Positions 1-9,100 of a stretch of DNA of 13,554 nt are shown piece after piece; positions within the stretch are counted from its first letter, which is position 1, and every line of letters begins with the position of its first letter. Origin of the DNA: Coprococcus sp. (GTDB taxonomy: Bacteria > Bacillota > Clostridia > Lachnospirales > Lachnospiraceae). Below the pieces are notes generated by a model. That model searched no databases, was not told the origin of the DNA, and was given only the letters and a program-made list of their open reading frames with translations. The position numbers were made by a program, and so were the translations under genes. The stretch is taken from the NCBI GenBank assembly GCA_016297325.1, contig JAEDGW010000073.1, positions 1 through 13,554 on the forward strand, given 5' to 3'.

Positions 1-779
1 CTGAGTATTTCCTTGCATACAGTAAGAAATATGTGGGCAAAGCCATACTCGTGCTCGACTGGGAGGGACAGAACAATCCACAGTTTGGCAGAAGTGACAG
101 AGCGTGGTGTAAGGAGTGGTGCGATTATGTGTACAGAAAAACCAAGGTAAAACCGCTGATATATATTCAAAAGAGTGCCATGGATAATGTGAAAAATCTT
201 GGCTACAGGCTGTGGGTCGCTCAGTATCCTGATTATGAGCAGACTGGATATCAGGATCATCCGTGGAATGAGGGGCAGTATGATTGTTCTATCAGGCAGT
301 ACACTTCTGTGGGCCGGCTTCCGGGGTATGAGGGAAATCTGGACCTGAACAAGTCTTATATAGACAAAGCGACATGGAGAAAATGTGCTGCGATAAAGAC
401 TGACAGTGATAAGGGAAAATCGAAAGAGAAAGCCTCTGACAGCAATAGCGAGAAAAGTAATGATAAGAATAACAAGAATAATAAGGATAGAAAAAAGAAA
501 AGCATAGAGGTAATAGCGAAGGAAGTCATAGCAGGTAGATGGGGAAACGGCGAGGATCGAAAAAAGAGATTAAAAGCGGCGGGATATGATTACGATAAAG
601 TTCAGGAGAAGGTGAACGCTATAGTGAAAGCTTCACAGAAGAAATCAATTGACGAGATAGCCAGAGAGGTGATAGCGGGCGATTGGGGAAATGGCGAGGA
701 TAGGAAAAACAGGTTGAAGAAAGCGGGCTATGAATATGATAAGGTGCAGAAGAGAGTAAATGAACTTCTGGGGAAATAA
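1..779 (+). CDS. GH25 muramidase (lysozyme/endolysin-like), 5'-truncated by the window edge, with two C-terminal Cpl-7 repeats
   Basis: This is the 3' part of a peptidoglycan hydrolase; the frame is already open at base 3, so the GTG at 33 is not its real start. GH25 enzymes cut the MurNAc-GlcNAc bond in the cell wall. Visible family marks are the strand LVLDWEG, whose D-x-E corresponds to the catalytic acid pair of the fold, the NPQFGR turn, a Y-x-x-x-W-x-A-Q-Y strand, and the closing QYTS...GYEGNLDLN motif. A lysine/serine/asparagine linker follows (about 400-495). Then come two Cpl-7 (CW_7) repeats spaced 144 bases apart (about 498-629 and 642-776), each with VIAG-x-WGNGEDRK and AGY-x-YDKVQ. 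Such repeats bind the muropeptide part of the wall. The protein could be a housekeeping autolysin or a phage-derived endolysin; no phage genes are visible in the window. Family assignment is firm; the N-terminus and any signal peptide lie outside. Confidence 0.95.
   Translation, partial: EYFLAYSKKYVGKAILVLDWEGQNNPQFGRSDRAWCKEWCDYVYRKTKVKPLIYIQKSAMDNVKNLGYRLWVAQYPDYEQTGYQDHPWNEGQYDCSIRQYTSVGRLPGYEGNLDLNKSYIDKATWRKCAAIKTDSDKGKSKEKASDSNSEKSNDKNNKNNKDRKKKSIEVIAKEVIAGRWGNGEDRKKRLKAAGYDYDKVQEKVNAIVKASQKKSIDEIAREVIAGDWGNGEDRKNRLKKAGYEYDKVQKRVNELLGK
498..776 (+). repeat. Two tandem Cpl-7 (CW_7) cell-wall-binding repeats
   Basis: Two 48-residue units occupy the C-terminus of the muramidase. Both begin KKSI-x-x-IA-x-EVIAG, share WGNGEDRK, and end with AGY-x-YDKVQ followed by a V-N turn. 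They are highly alike in protein and partly in DNA, which indicates duplication. Many CW_7 enzymes have two or three copies, so two is ordinary. Confidence 0.9.
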
Positions 780-800
780 CATAAATTCAGTGAATAATTG

Positions 801-838
801 GCAGCTTCCTCAACAGAAGCTGCGGTTGTAACTGCAGC
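801..838 (+). terminator. Hairpin(s) after the muramidase gene, possible terminator or attenuator-like switch
   Basis: A perfect 8-bp stem pairs GCAGCTTC (801-808) with GAAGCTGC (816-823) around a 7-base loop. The downstream arm can instead pair with 830-838 (GCTGCGGTT with AACTGCAGC), so two hairpins compete for 819-823. No clear T-run follows either one. It is therefore a weak intrinsic terminator at best, and the call rests only on base pairing and position. Confidence 0.4.
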
Positions 839-919
839 ACCAACCATTGGGTTTTGCGTGATGATATAATTATCGGTATCTCTAAAAATGAAATTTACAT
901 GAAGTATTGTCCATATATG

Positions 920-948
920 TTGACGGGAAGTGGCATATAATATAGGAT
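920..948 (+). promoter_or_regulatory. Candidate sigma-A promoter for the YugP-like peptidase gene
   Basis: TTGACG (920-925) is followed after 17 bases by TAGGAT (943-948), in an AT-rich ATATAATATAGG context. This would place transcription start near 955 and give a leader of roughly 35 bases before the ATG at 991. The -35 match is good and the -10 is imperfect. Confidence 0.5.
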
Positions 949-990
949 AGTGTAAATGAAAAAAGATGATGTACATGAAAGGAAAAGGTG

Positions 991-1698
991 ATGGATATGC
1001 CATATTTTGGTTTTTACTTCGATCCGACATATATATTGGTACTCATAGGCGTGGTGGTGTGTTTTATAGCATCTGCACAGGTCAAGACGACTTACAAGAA
1101 GTATGAGAGAGTGATATCGAGGTCTGGATATACAGCGGATCAGGTGGCTTATATGATACTGAGAAATGCAGGGATAACCGATGTGTCGATACATCATATA
1201 CCAGGAGATCTCACGGATAACTACAATCCAAGGGAACATACCCTCAACCTGTCTGATAAGGTATATGGTTCTAGGTCGATAGCGGCCATAGGAGTTGCGG
1301 CACATGAGTGTGGTCACGCGATACAGCATGCAAGACATTATGTACCGCTGACTGTCAGATCGGCGATCATACCGGCGGCGAATATTGGTTCATCATTTGC
1401 CTGGCCTCTGGTTCTGATCGGACTTATCATACCGAGACTGAATTTCTGTATGACAATTGGAATCCTGTTATTCTCGCTGGTGGTGATACTGCAGTTAGTG
1501 ACACTTCCGGTTGAGTTCAACGCATCAAGGAGAGCAATTCAGATAATAAGAGACAGTGGTTATCTTGCGCCGGATGAGCTGAAGGGCGCAAAGAGTGTAC
1601 TCAAGGCGGCAGCTATGACGTATGTTGCAGCTATGGTATCAGTATCACTTCAGTTGTTACGACTTGTAATACTTCGAAATAGTAGAGATGATAATTAA
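991..1698 (+). CDS. yugP: YugP-family membrane zinc metallopeptidase (Zn_peptidase_2)
   Basis: This is a putative membrane-embedded zinc protease of the YugP family (Pfam Zn_peptidase_2), widespread in Bacillota; its physiological substrate is not established. It is about 235 residues, the usual family length, and appears intact. The start is taken as ATG 991, with AAAGGA at 978-983 as ribosome binding site; ATG 997 is a close alternative and gives MPYFGFYFDP, typical of family N-termini. A first membrane segment spans about residues 8-28. The zinc motif H105-E-C-G-H109 sits in AAHECGHAIQHA, and E175 in LPVEFNAS is the likely third ligand. Two hydrophobic segments lie between them and a further one near the C-terminus. 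It has its own promoter and terminator, so it is probably monocistronic. Family call is firm; function is family-level only. Confidence 0.93.
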   Translation: MDMPYFGFYFDPTYILVLIGVVVCFIASAQVKTTYKKYERVISRSGYTADQVAYMILRNAGITDVSIHHIPGDLTDNYNPREHTLNLSDKVYGSRSIAAIGVAAHECGHAIQHARHYVPLTVRSAIIPAANIGSSFAWPLVLIGLIIPRLNFCMTIGILLFSLVVILQLVTLPVEFNASRRAIQIIRDSGYLAPDELKGAKSVLKAAAMTYVAAMVSVSLQLLRLVILRNSRDDN

Positions 1699-1711
1699 AT
1701 AATATCAAAAT

Positions 1712-1769
1712 AACAGCCCTGTGCGGGACAGATATATTCTTTGTATATCGCCTGCATAGGGTTGTTTTT
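1712..1769 (+). terminator. Intrinsic terminator after the YugP-like gene
   Basis: The arms 1712-1727 and 1751-1766 pair over about 16 bp with G-U wobbles and one mismatch. An inner GATATA/TATATC stem (1731-1736 with 1744-1749) extends the hairpin. The descending arm ends in a T-rich tail (1762-1769). It starts 14 bases after the stop codon. Confidence 0.75.
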
Positions 1770-1771
1770 AA

Positions 1772-1800
1772 TTGGCACAAAATGATATACTTATTTTATG
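1772..1800 (+). promoter_or_regulatory. Weak candidate promoter for the two small membrane-protein genes
   Basis: TTGGCA (1772-1777) stands 17 bases upstream of TTTATG (1795-1800), directly after the terminator. The -35 is good and the -10 is poor. It is offered only because a promoter is expected here; the leader would be about 90 bases. Confidence 0.25.
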
Positions 1801-1896
1801 TGTGCTCCGTGAGCGTAGGTGTGCAAATACATAGATATTGTAGAGTGATATTGTGGGAGATATGCCAGATGGTACAGATAGGAAGCAGAGCAGAGA

Positions 1897-2481
1897 GTGG
1901 AGATTCCTAATGCCCCGTTAAATGTGTCAGATGTTGGCGACAACCAGACTGTAACTGACAATATAGAATCTGAGATCAGTGACAAGAAAGGCAGTGACAA
2001 GAAAGGCAGTGATAAGGAAAGCAGTGACAGCAAGAAGCATACAGTAAGAATTGGCAGTCATGGTGGGCTGCGTGTGGTTATGTATACAGCTGCGGCTCTG
2101 GCTGTGTTCTGTATTGTGGTAAGCTTTGTCATTATACTTCAGAATGCATGGAAGCACAGTGATGAAGTCTTGATGCATGTGGACAAGGTTCATGCACAGT
2201 ACACATTGGCTGATGTGTCATATCTGAATGACGATCTTGACGACAAACACAGGCTAATGTGGATAGATGCAAAGGGAATCAGAGCTGGGGACACTCTGCC
2301 CGGATATATAGATGACGATGGCGAACTGGCAAATGTGGATCATGACATAAGTACATTTGTGATACCGTGCGTTTTGGCACTTATATTTCTGGCAATGTTT
2401 ATTTCTCTGAGAATAGAGCTGACAAAGGAACATCAGAGGGATATAGAGAGAGCAATTAGTGATATACAGGAGAAAGTATAG
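1897..2481 (+). CDS. Unrecognised two-pass membrane protein, first gene of a coupled pair
   Basis: I do not recognise this 194-residue protein. The GTG start at 1897 is forced by an in-frame TAG at 1879-1881; AGGAAG at 1880-1885 could be its ribosome binding site, at a rather long spacing of 11 bases. Residues 1-59 are hydrophilic and include a Gly-Ser-Asp-Lys-Lys tandem repeat (about 28-47). Membrane segments lie at about 60-81 and 152-171. Basic flanks suggest both ends are cytoplasmic, leaving an acidic loop of about 70 residues outside. The tail after the second segment is charged and could form a helix. The stop TAG overlaps the next gene's GTG by one base, so the two are translated together and probably act together. 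The start region is odd: an ATG at 1862 opens a different frame that runs 19 codons over this start. Confidence 0.75.
   Translation: MEIPNAPLNVSDVGDNQTVTDNIESEISDKKGSDKKGSDKESSDSKKHTVRIGSHGGLRVVMYTAAALAVFCIVVSFVIILQNAWKHSDEVLMHVDKVHAQYTLADVSYLNDDLDDKHRLMWIDAKGIRAGDTLPGYIDDDGELANVDHDISTFVIPCVLALIFLAMFISLRIELTKEHQRDIERAISDIQEKV
1978..2037 (+). repeat. 15-bp tandem repeat inside the two-pass membrane protein gene
   Basis: Four 15-base units start with AGTGA; the first two (1978-1992 and 1993-2007) are identical and the next two have diverged. They encode S-D-K-K-G type repeats in the cytoplasmic N-terminal region. Because the unit is a multiple of three, slippage would change length without changing frame. 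Confidence 0.8.
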
Positions 2482-2957
2482 TGGATAGCAGGAGAAAATA
2501 TATACGGATCTCATGTGTGATCGCAGGAATCGTGCTGGTCGTCATCACAGCACTGTGGTTCATGGGTGTGATAACCTGGGGACATGGTGCGGGAGATGTT
2601 ACAAGGTATGGAGAAACAGATGAGAGTGAAGAGTATGTAGTATACGATGGGATGCTTACGGATGATGAATCGTTGAAAGAGTATGTCGATTCCTATGCGA
2701 AGAATGACCACGCCATGCCTCAGGACTGTGGAAGCAAGGAGATGGATGGAAGGGTATTTTATTATTACAGCTATTTTACACAGAACTGGTGTGATGATGG
2801 AAGTGTGATCGTTGAATATAACTTCAAAGCGTACTGCGATATTGGAGAAGGGCAGATATATACCATATCAGCTCATTCATATACCAATTCTGACGTGATG
2901 GATACGGACACATATCTGGAATGTATGAAATTAGATATAAAATTGAATATAAAATAG
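2481..2957 (+). CDS. Unrecognised single-pass membrane-anchored protein, second gene of a coupled pair
   Basis: I do not recognise this 158-residue protein. The GTG start at 2481 shares its G with the upstream stop codon, and AGGAG at 2468-2472 gives a well-spaced ribosome binding site inside the preceding gene. A basic N-terminus (RRKYIR) precedes one hydrophobic segment at about residues 8-30, predicting N-in/C-out topology. The remaining roughly 125 residues would face outside. This part is acidic, rich in Tyr and Asp, and has three cysteines that could form a disulphide. There is no lipobox, so a lipoprotein is unlikely. The later half alternates polar and hydrophobic residues like a small beta domain. 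With its partner it could form a membrane complex. The giant exoprotein gene follows 178 bases later, but nothing in the sequence proves a link. Confidence 0.75.
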   Translation: MDSRRKYIRISCVIAGIVLVVITALWFMGVITWGHGAGDVTRYGETDESEEYVVYDGMLTDDESLKEYVDSYAKNDHAMPQDCGSKEMDGRVFYYYSYFTQNWCDDGSVIVEYNFKAYCDIGEGQIYTISAHSYTNSDVMDTDTYLECMKLDIKLNIK

Positions 2958-2968
2958 AAATATGCATA

Positions 2969-3060
2969 AAAAAGTCTTGTGAATTTGGTGATAGTATTTG
3001 CAACTTTGCTGTGATAGAATGGTTAAAGTGGCAAAAATTTACATATTCACAGGACTTTTT
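2969..3060 (+). repeat. Long inverted repeat upstream of the giant exoprotein gene
   Basis: The arms 2969-2984 and 3045-3060 are 16 bases each with one mismatch (AAAAAGTCTTGTGAAT versus ATTCACAGGACTTTTT), separated by 60 bases. The right arm ends in a T-run, so in RNA it could act as a large-loop terminator for the 1897-2957 pair. It also lies directly upstream of the extended -10 at 3062-3070, so it could be an operator. Confidence 0.7.
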
Positions 3061-3061
3061 G

Positions 3062-3070
3062 TGTTATAGT
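3062..3070 (+). promoter_or_regulatory. Extended -10 element, probable promoter of the giant exoprotein gene
   Basis: TG-T-TATAGT at 3062-3070 is a good extended -10. No convincing -35 lies at normal spacing; TTTACA (3038-3043) is 21 bases away, which is too far. Transcription would start near 3077, giving a leader of about 60 bases. The upstream inverted repeat touches this element. Confidence 0.45.
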
Positions 3071-3135
3071 GCACAAAATATAGCACGCATATGTATCACG
3101 AAGGGTCACAAAAGTTTTATCAGGGAGGGTAATTG

Positions 3136-6100
3136 ATGAGAAAAAGAAAGCTAAGAGGAGGTATAGCTGTACTTTCGCTGGCGACGGCTCTGTGTCTGGC
3201 ACAGGGTGTGGCGGTCTATGCGGAGGGGACTGATGATGGCAGTACGCTTGTCATGGCAGATCCGTCAAAGGGTATAGAGTACAGGTATTACGAAGGCTCG
3301 ACCACAAGTGTAGAAGGAATCAATCTGAATGGTAATTCTGTCATAATCAGGCAATCGCCGAATTCTACGAGTTCGGAGCCGAGACTCAATGTCTACAATG
3401 ATAAGGATAGGGATGGAGTTCTGGATGAAGGTGAGGAAGCATTTGAGATTGATGGCAGCACAGAGATACTTCCATATCAGGTATATGGCGTTTATGGAGA
3501 AAAGACTAAGACTCCGATCTCCATCACCGTTGACGGGGCATCCCTTGGGAATGTATGGGGTGTCTACAAAGGAGCCATGGAATATGAGAGCACAGGCTCA
3601 GATCCTGCAGTTTCAATAACTGTGAATAAGGGATCAAATGTTTCTGCGGCGACATGTTTGTATTCGTCAGAGGCTGTAGGATCCATGAAGATCAACATAT
3701 CTGGAGACTGCAATGTTTCCCAGCTGCAAGGTGCATTGCAGAGCAAGGTGGATGGGGATATTGACATTGATATAACCGACAATGCATTTGCCGGAACTGT
3801 GTACGGTATCCAGGTAGGATATGCCACAGGAAGCGTGGACGTGGATACAGACAATACGGTTGACATCGGTTATCTGTACGGAGTGTATGCATCTACCATC
3901 GATGGCAGCCTCACAGTGAACAGTATGCTCAAGGCTGACAAGGGCAGTGGATATGTGTATGCTGCGACAAATGGCACATACTCAGGCAAAGATTATGCGG
4001 TGAAGGGCAATGTTGTCCTGACGGCAAAGAATGCCAAGCTTGGATATGTGTATGCGGTGACCAATGGCGCTAGAGCTTTGGGGAATGTTACGGTAGATAT
4101 AAGTGATACAACACTCAATTCGATGTATGGTGTGAGCAGCAGTGCCAGTGCAGCCGGTGATGTGAGTATCAGATTAAACGGCATAGAGTGCAGTGACAGA
4201 TATTCGTATATGTACGGAGCATATAGTGCAAATATTGCAGGAAAACTTAAATTTGAAGTAAAGAATGCAAAAGGACAAGGCATTTATGTCTATGGTACCT
4301 CAAATTCAGATATATTGGGTGATGTAGATATAGATATAGATGGACAGGGCGCTGAATTTGATTCAGTATACGGACTCAACTGTGGAACCGTGAAGGGCAT
4401 GGTAAATATCGATATAGAGAATATCAATGTATCAAGTTCTATGTATGGTATTTACTCAGCCAAGCTTGAACAGTCATCACCGGAGGGAGCTGATGCCTAT
4501 GCGAATGTGATAACGCTTAAGAACATTGAAAGCAGCTCATATTACACATACGGTGTGTACTACGTTTCAACTATGGGCTCGACACACATGATCCTGGATA
4601 ATATAAAGTCAGATAAATATCTGTATGGATTGGATTTTTCAGGTGCCATAACAGGAAAACTCAAGATGGATATGTCCAACTGCAGTTCAGAAAATGCATA
4701 TATTCTGAGGGGAAATGGCAGTTCATCGACGGTTGTTGGGAATTTTGATCTTACCTTGACAGACAGTGCTTTCAAGAACAGTCTGTACGTGCTGAATACA
4801 GCTACATTTGCAGAAAATGCATCTGTTGACATCAGGAATGTCATCAGCAACTTGTGTACAGTGGCATATTTAGGTACATGTGCTAAGAATCTGGATGTCA
4901 ATATGCAGTATGCAAATGACAAGGCAATTGTCGATGCGGCTGGCAATCCGGTGGTAGACTCATACACCAATGCAGGAAAGGGTGATTTTAATCTCCTGAG
5001 CAGTTATTCGGTTATCGGTGATCTGACTGCGGATCTGTCTAATATCCATTATGCATCGTGTGGTCTTGCAGGTGGCAGCTACAGCGGAAAAGTGAGTGGC
5101 ATAAATACAACGGTTACTCTAAAGGACAGCAGCTTTGAAAGTACATATAACGGCAGTACGGTATATCTTCTGAATGAGTATGGCAATGGCTCAAACGATG
5201 ATTCAGCCATACAGCTTTCTGCTGACATCAAGATAGAGAATACAGACTTTACAGGTATGAAGAATGCAAGTTTTCAGGTAAATGCGAATCAGAACAGAAA
5301 AGTAAGGGTAGCATTTGACGAGACGTGTATTCTCCCTGATGGATATTACATATGTCCTGCATACAATGGTTATGGAGATTCAATTGTCACATATGGAGGA
5401 GATGTATACTATGGCGGCGATAAAGTAGTTATAGATAAAGACGTAAATGCTGACAATATCTACTTTGGTAATTATGACAGCAGAAAATCGACATCTGCTG
5501 TATATGCAGTCATTAACAAAGGAGTAACAGTAAGTGCTCAGGAAGGGATATATTTTACCGCGGGTGCAAATATCCTTAACTCGGGAAAATTCTCTGGAAC
5601 ATTTAAGAGAACAGATGATTCAGCATACGGTTCTGTATATATGAAAGAGGGCATAGTGGCAGACGAAACGCTGTATGAAAATGCCCATGTATACTACCCG
5701 GTTACTCTGGTATGTGATGACAAAGCTGTGACAGTGAGCAATCCTGGCTACACCTGTTATCTTGACAAGGATACTATGTATGCATATGTAGATTCAGTCT
5801 TGACGCTGACACCGGTTGTCAAGAGAGGATATACACTTGAAAAGGTAGTGTTTAGGGGAAGTGATGAGACTCAGAATAATGAGCTGACAGAGACATCAGG
5901 CAAGTATACATTTGCCATGCCGAAAAAACCATGTATAGTGACAGTCTCAACAAAGGGTAAGCAGATAAAGGCATCAAAGACAGTGTCAGATCCTTCAGCT
6001 GTGCTCGGTCAGAAATACACAGCAGAAAAACCTCTGTATGATATGTCGGATGTTGTGATCCTGAATGATGGCAAAGAGGGCAAAGTTACCTATGAGATGG

Positions 6101-9100
6101 ATAAGGATTATATCCTTCCGGAGGGGCTTGAGCTTGATGGCGGTCTTATAATTGGAACACCGACCTCGGCATATGAGGACGGAAAGAAAGCAGTAATCTA
6201 TATAACAGGAAAGAATGGAACAAGGACACAGATCACGCTGAATGTTGTTGTTTCAAAAGAGCAGAAGATACAGGAAAATACAGACGGACGTATAACAGTC
6301 GATGAAGAGAATAAACAGATAAGTCTGAATGGAACATCAGTTGTATTGCAGGCTGCAGAGAACAGTGCGGAAGCTTCGGCGGATGAAACAGGGGCTGAAA
6401 GTCCTGCGATCACAGAGATCTATATCGATTCCAACAAGGATGGACAGGCTGACAACAAGACACCGTTATTCAGTGGAGATTTGTCAGAATACACTGTGGT
6501 TGGAGTTGATGACAGCGAATTTAAGCGCAGCGTAAAGATAACTATGCTGGGAGGAAGCGTGCAGAAGATATATGGTGCAGTTGACTCAGAACTGAGCTGC
6601 AGCGGAAGAGATGCTGTTGCGGTAGTTATCAAAGGCGGTAATGTGGGTGAGGTATATGCGATTGTAAATACCCAGGTAGATGGTACGATCTCTTATGAGA
6701 ACTGCACAGGTGCAGTAATCACAGGTGGTTTGGTAAGTGGAAGTACATCAACATACACAGGAGCGCTTCTCAGAACAGCAAAAGACAATGTCATGATATA
6801 CAAGAAGTATACAGTTACAGAGAAGCTTGCTGCAAATGATTTTGATTTGGACAATGAATCTGAAGCATCAGTGGAGGCTCCGCTTGAGCTCACAGGATAT
6901 CTGAGGATGTATGAAAAGTCTAAGCTTACAGCAACGGCTGCGATTACCGCCGGCGGTATTTCATTCTCGAGAAATTCATCTGCTCAGTTTGATGGGGATG
7001 TCAAGATAAATACTCTGTATATGACAAGTTACAATAATGTACTTATTATTGGGGCAGAGTCGGAGTTTGAGACAGATGAAGTCAAGATATCAGACAGCTG
7101 GGCAAAAGTATATCAGAAAGGAACATTCAAGTGCCCTTCAGACAAGTTCTCAAATGAGGGAACATGGGTAAAGGCAGGAGAATTTGCAGAAGGTGTAGAT
7201 GCAGGCGAGTGGGCCGGAATTTACTACAATGTTGAACGCGGTACTACGAACATGAAGGGAACTTCGGTTTCCATCCCAACTCAGAGCAGGGTAGTGGAAT
7301 ACGAGGGACTGATATATGCAAGAAACAATTCTTTAGTCACGGCAAAGTATACAGATGTACCTGGATACACAGTATATGTATCGATAAATGGCGGAGATCC
7401 AATAAAGGGAGATTCGGGATCGGCGCTGGTCGCAACAGCAAATACAGTTATGAGCGCAACTGCTGATTACGTGGCAGATCAGATCGCAGTGACAAAGAAA
7501 TATGCTGATCCTGTGATCGTAGCAGATACAAGCTATACAGCCGAGGAGCCTGTATATGATCTCTCGGCACTTGATGTGACAGGAGACACCACTTCGGCAT
7601 ACGGTACAGATATGCAGTACAGAGTAAAGAGCGGATCAAAGCTTCCGGAGGGACTTGTGCTTGCCGATGGCAAGATAACAGGCAAGACATCCGAAACAGG
7701 TGAGACAGATGTGACATTTGTTGTGACAGGAAGAAATGGAACATCCGTTGATGTAAACGTGAAGTTTACAGTAAAGGCTGCCGGCACGGAAGTGTCCGAT
7801 ATCAACAAAGTGGTAACTGACGCATCCGTAAGTAAGATAAATCTTGCTGGATGTTCAGTTGTGATAATAGCTGATCCGTCAAATGCATCAAAATCTTCCA
7901 TATACATGGATGCAGACCATGACGGAATAGCAGACAACAACAGAGCGCTTAAGATAGGTGGTGAGACAAGTTACGACCTGTCGAAGTGCAAGATATATGG
8001 TTATACAGATGGAGACAATGCATATACTGGCGATATATCAATGGTTCTCAGAAGCGGTACGGTAGGTTCTCTGTATGGTGCAGGTTCAAACGAGTCCGGA
8101 GCTGCAAATGTAACTGTTGAGGGTGATGTTACTGTAAAGGTGCTGGGAGGCACTGTAAGAACAGAAATATATGGTGCATACAATGCACATGCTGCTGCGG
8201 TGAATTTCATGGCAGAAGGCGGAAAGATATATAAGAAGGCCTATGGCGCATATAATTCAGATGTTCAGACGATGAATTTTGCATTCACAAAGACAGCTAT
8301 GATGTATGCAGACGACAATTATTCAAACACAGGTAAGGAAGAATTGTATGTCACAAGCGGAGGAAGTGTATCTGGGGATGTAAATGCAGAGGTAGGCGTG
8401 TTGAGTACAAGAGAGGCATTTGCCTATGGTACAAAGTTGTATAGAAGCACATACGCTTTCTTCTACGGAGTTTACAGGACACCTGTGTCAGGAGATGTAA
8501 ATTACACTCTGAATGGTGACTGGTATGCAGGAAGAATAAATACATTTGTAAACAGTTCCAATGTGGCCGGAGATCTGAATGCTGAGCTGAAGTCAGGTTA
8601 TATAGGCTGTGGTAATTCGAATGATAGTTCAAAAGCATTTGTATACGGTAATATGAACAATAAGATACGCAATATAAATGTAAGATCGGCTACAGAAGAT
8701 GCTGTGAGCGGTAAGATTGTTCTTGCTGCAAGTGGAGAGGTAAATGATATTTATTTCAATGATGTCAGTGGCAATACAACTGCGAGTGTTACAGGACTTT
8801 CAGAGAATTTCCAGGTGACACATAATGGCTCACTCTTCTTAAAGATCAATGATAAACTTGTTCTCGGCGGTACATACACTGTTGATGAGAACATTGAGAC
8901 CGATATCCTCAATGTAACTTCTGGTTCAAAGATCAAAGTTGCTGAGGGTGCATCAATTAAGCATACAGCAAATGCTGTCATCGAAGGAGATATTGAGAAT
9001 AACGGAACATGGATCTCAGATGGCAATGTCTATGTAGAGGGAACATTTGTCAACAATGGAATCTGGAATACAAAGAAGTATATGTACGTTGGTGACAGTA

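Noticed and set aside
1..779. Prophage lysis region
   Set aside because: The GH25/Cpl-7 architecture occurs in phages, but no holin, tail or integrase gene is seen next to it and the following gene is a housekeeping-type peptidase.
728..1338. Minus-strand frames of 100 and 147 codons over the YugP gene and its upstream region
   Set aside because: They lie opposite a clear family member and an untranslated region, give low-complexity unusual proteins, and have no ribosome binding site.
3133..3135. TTG as start of the giant protein
   Set aside because: The adjacent ATG at 3136 fits the GGGAGGG ribosome binding site and gives a normal signal peptide N-terminus.
2921..3136. 71-codon + strand frame between the small membrane protein and the giant gene
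   Set aside because: It overlaps the end of the previous gene, the inverted repeat and the promoter, and its translation looks like random AT-rich sequence.
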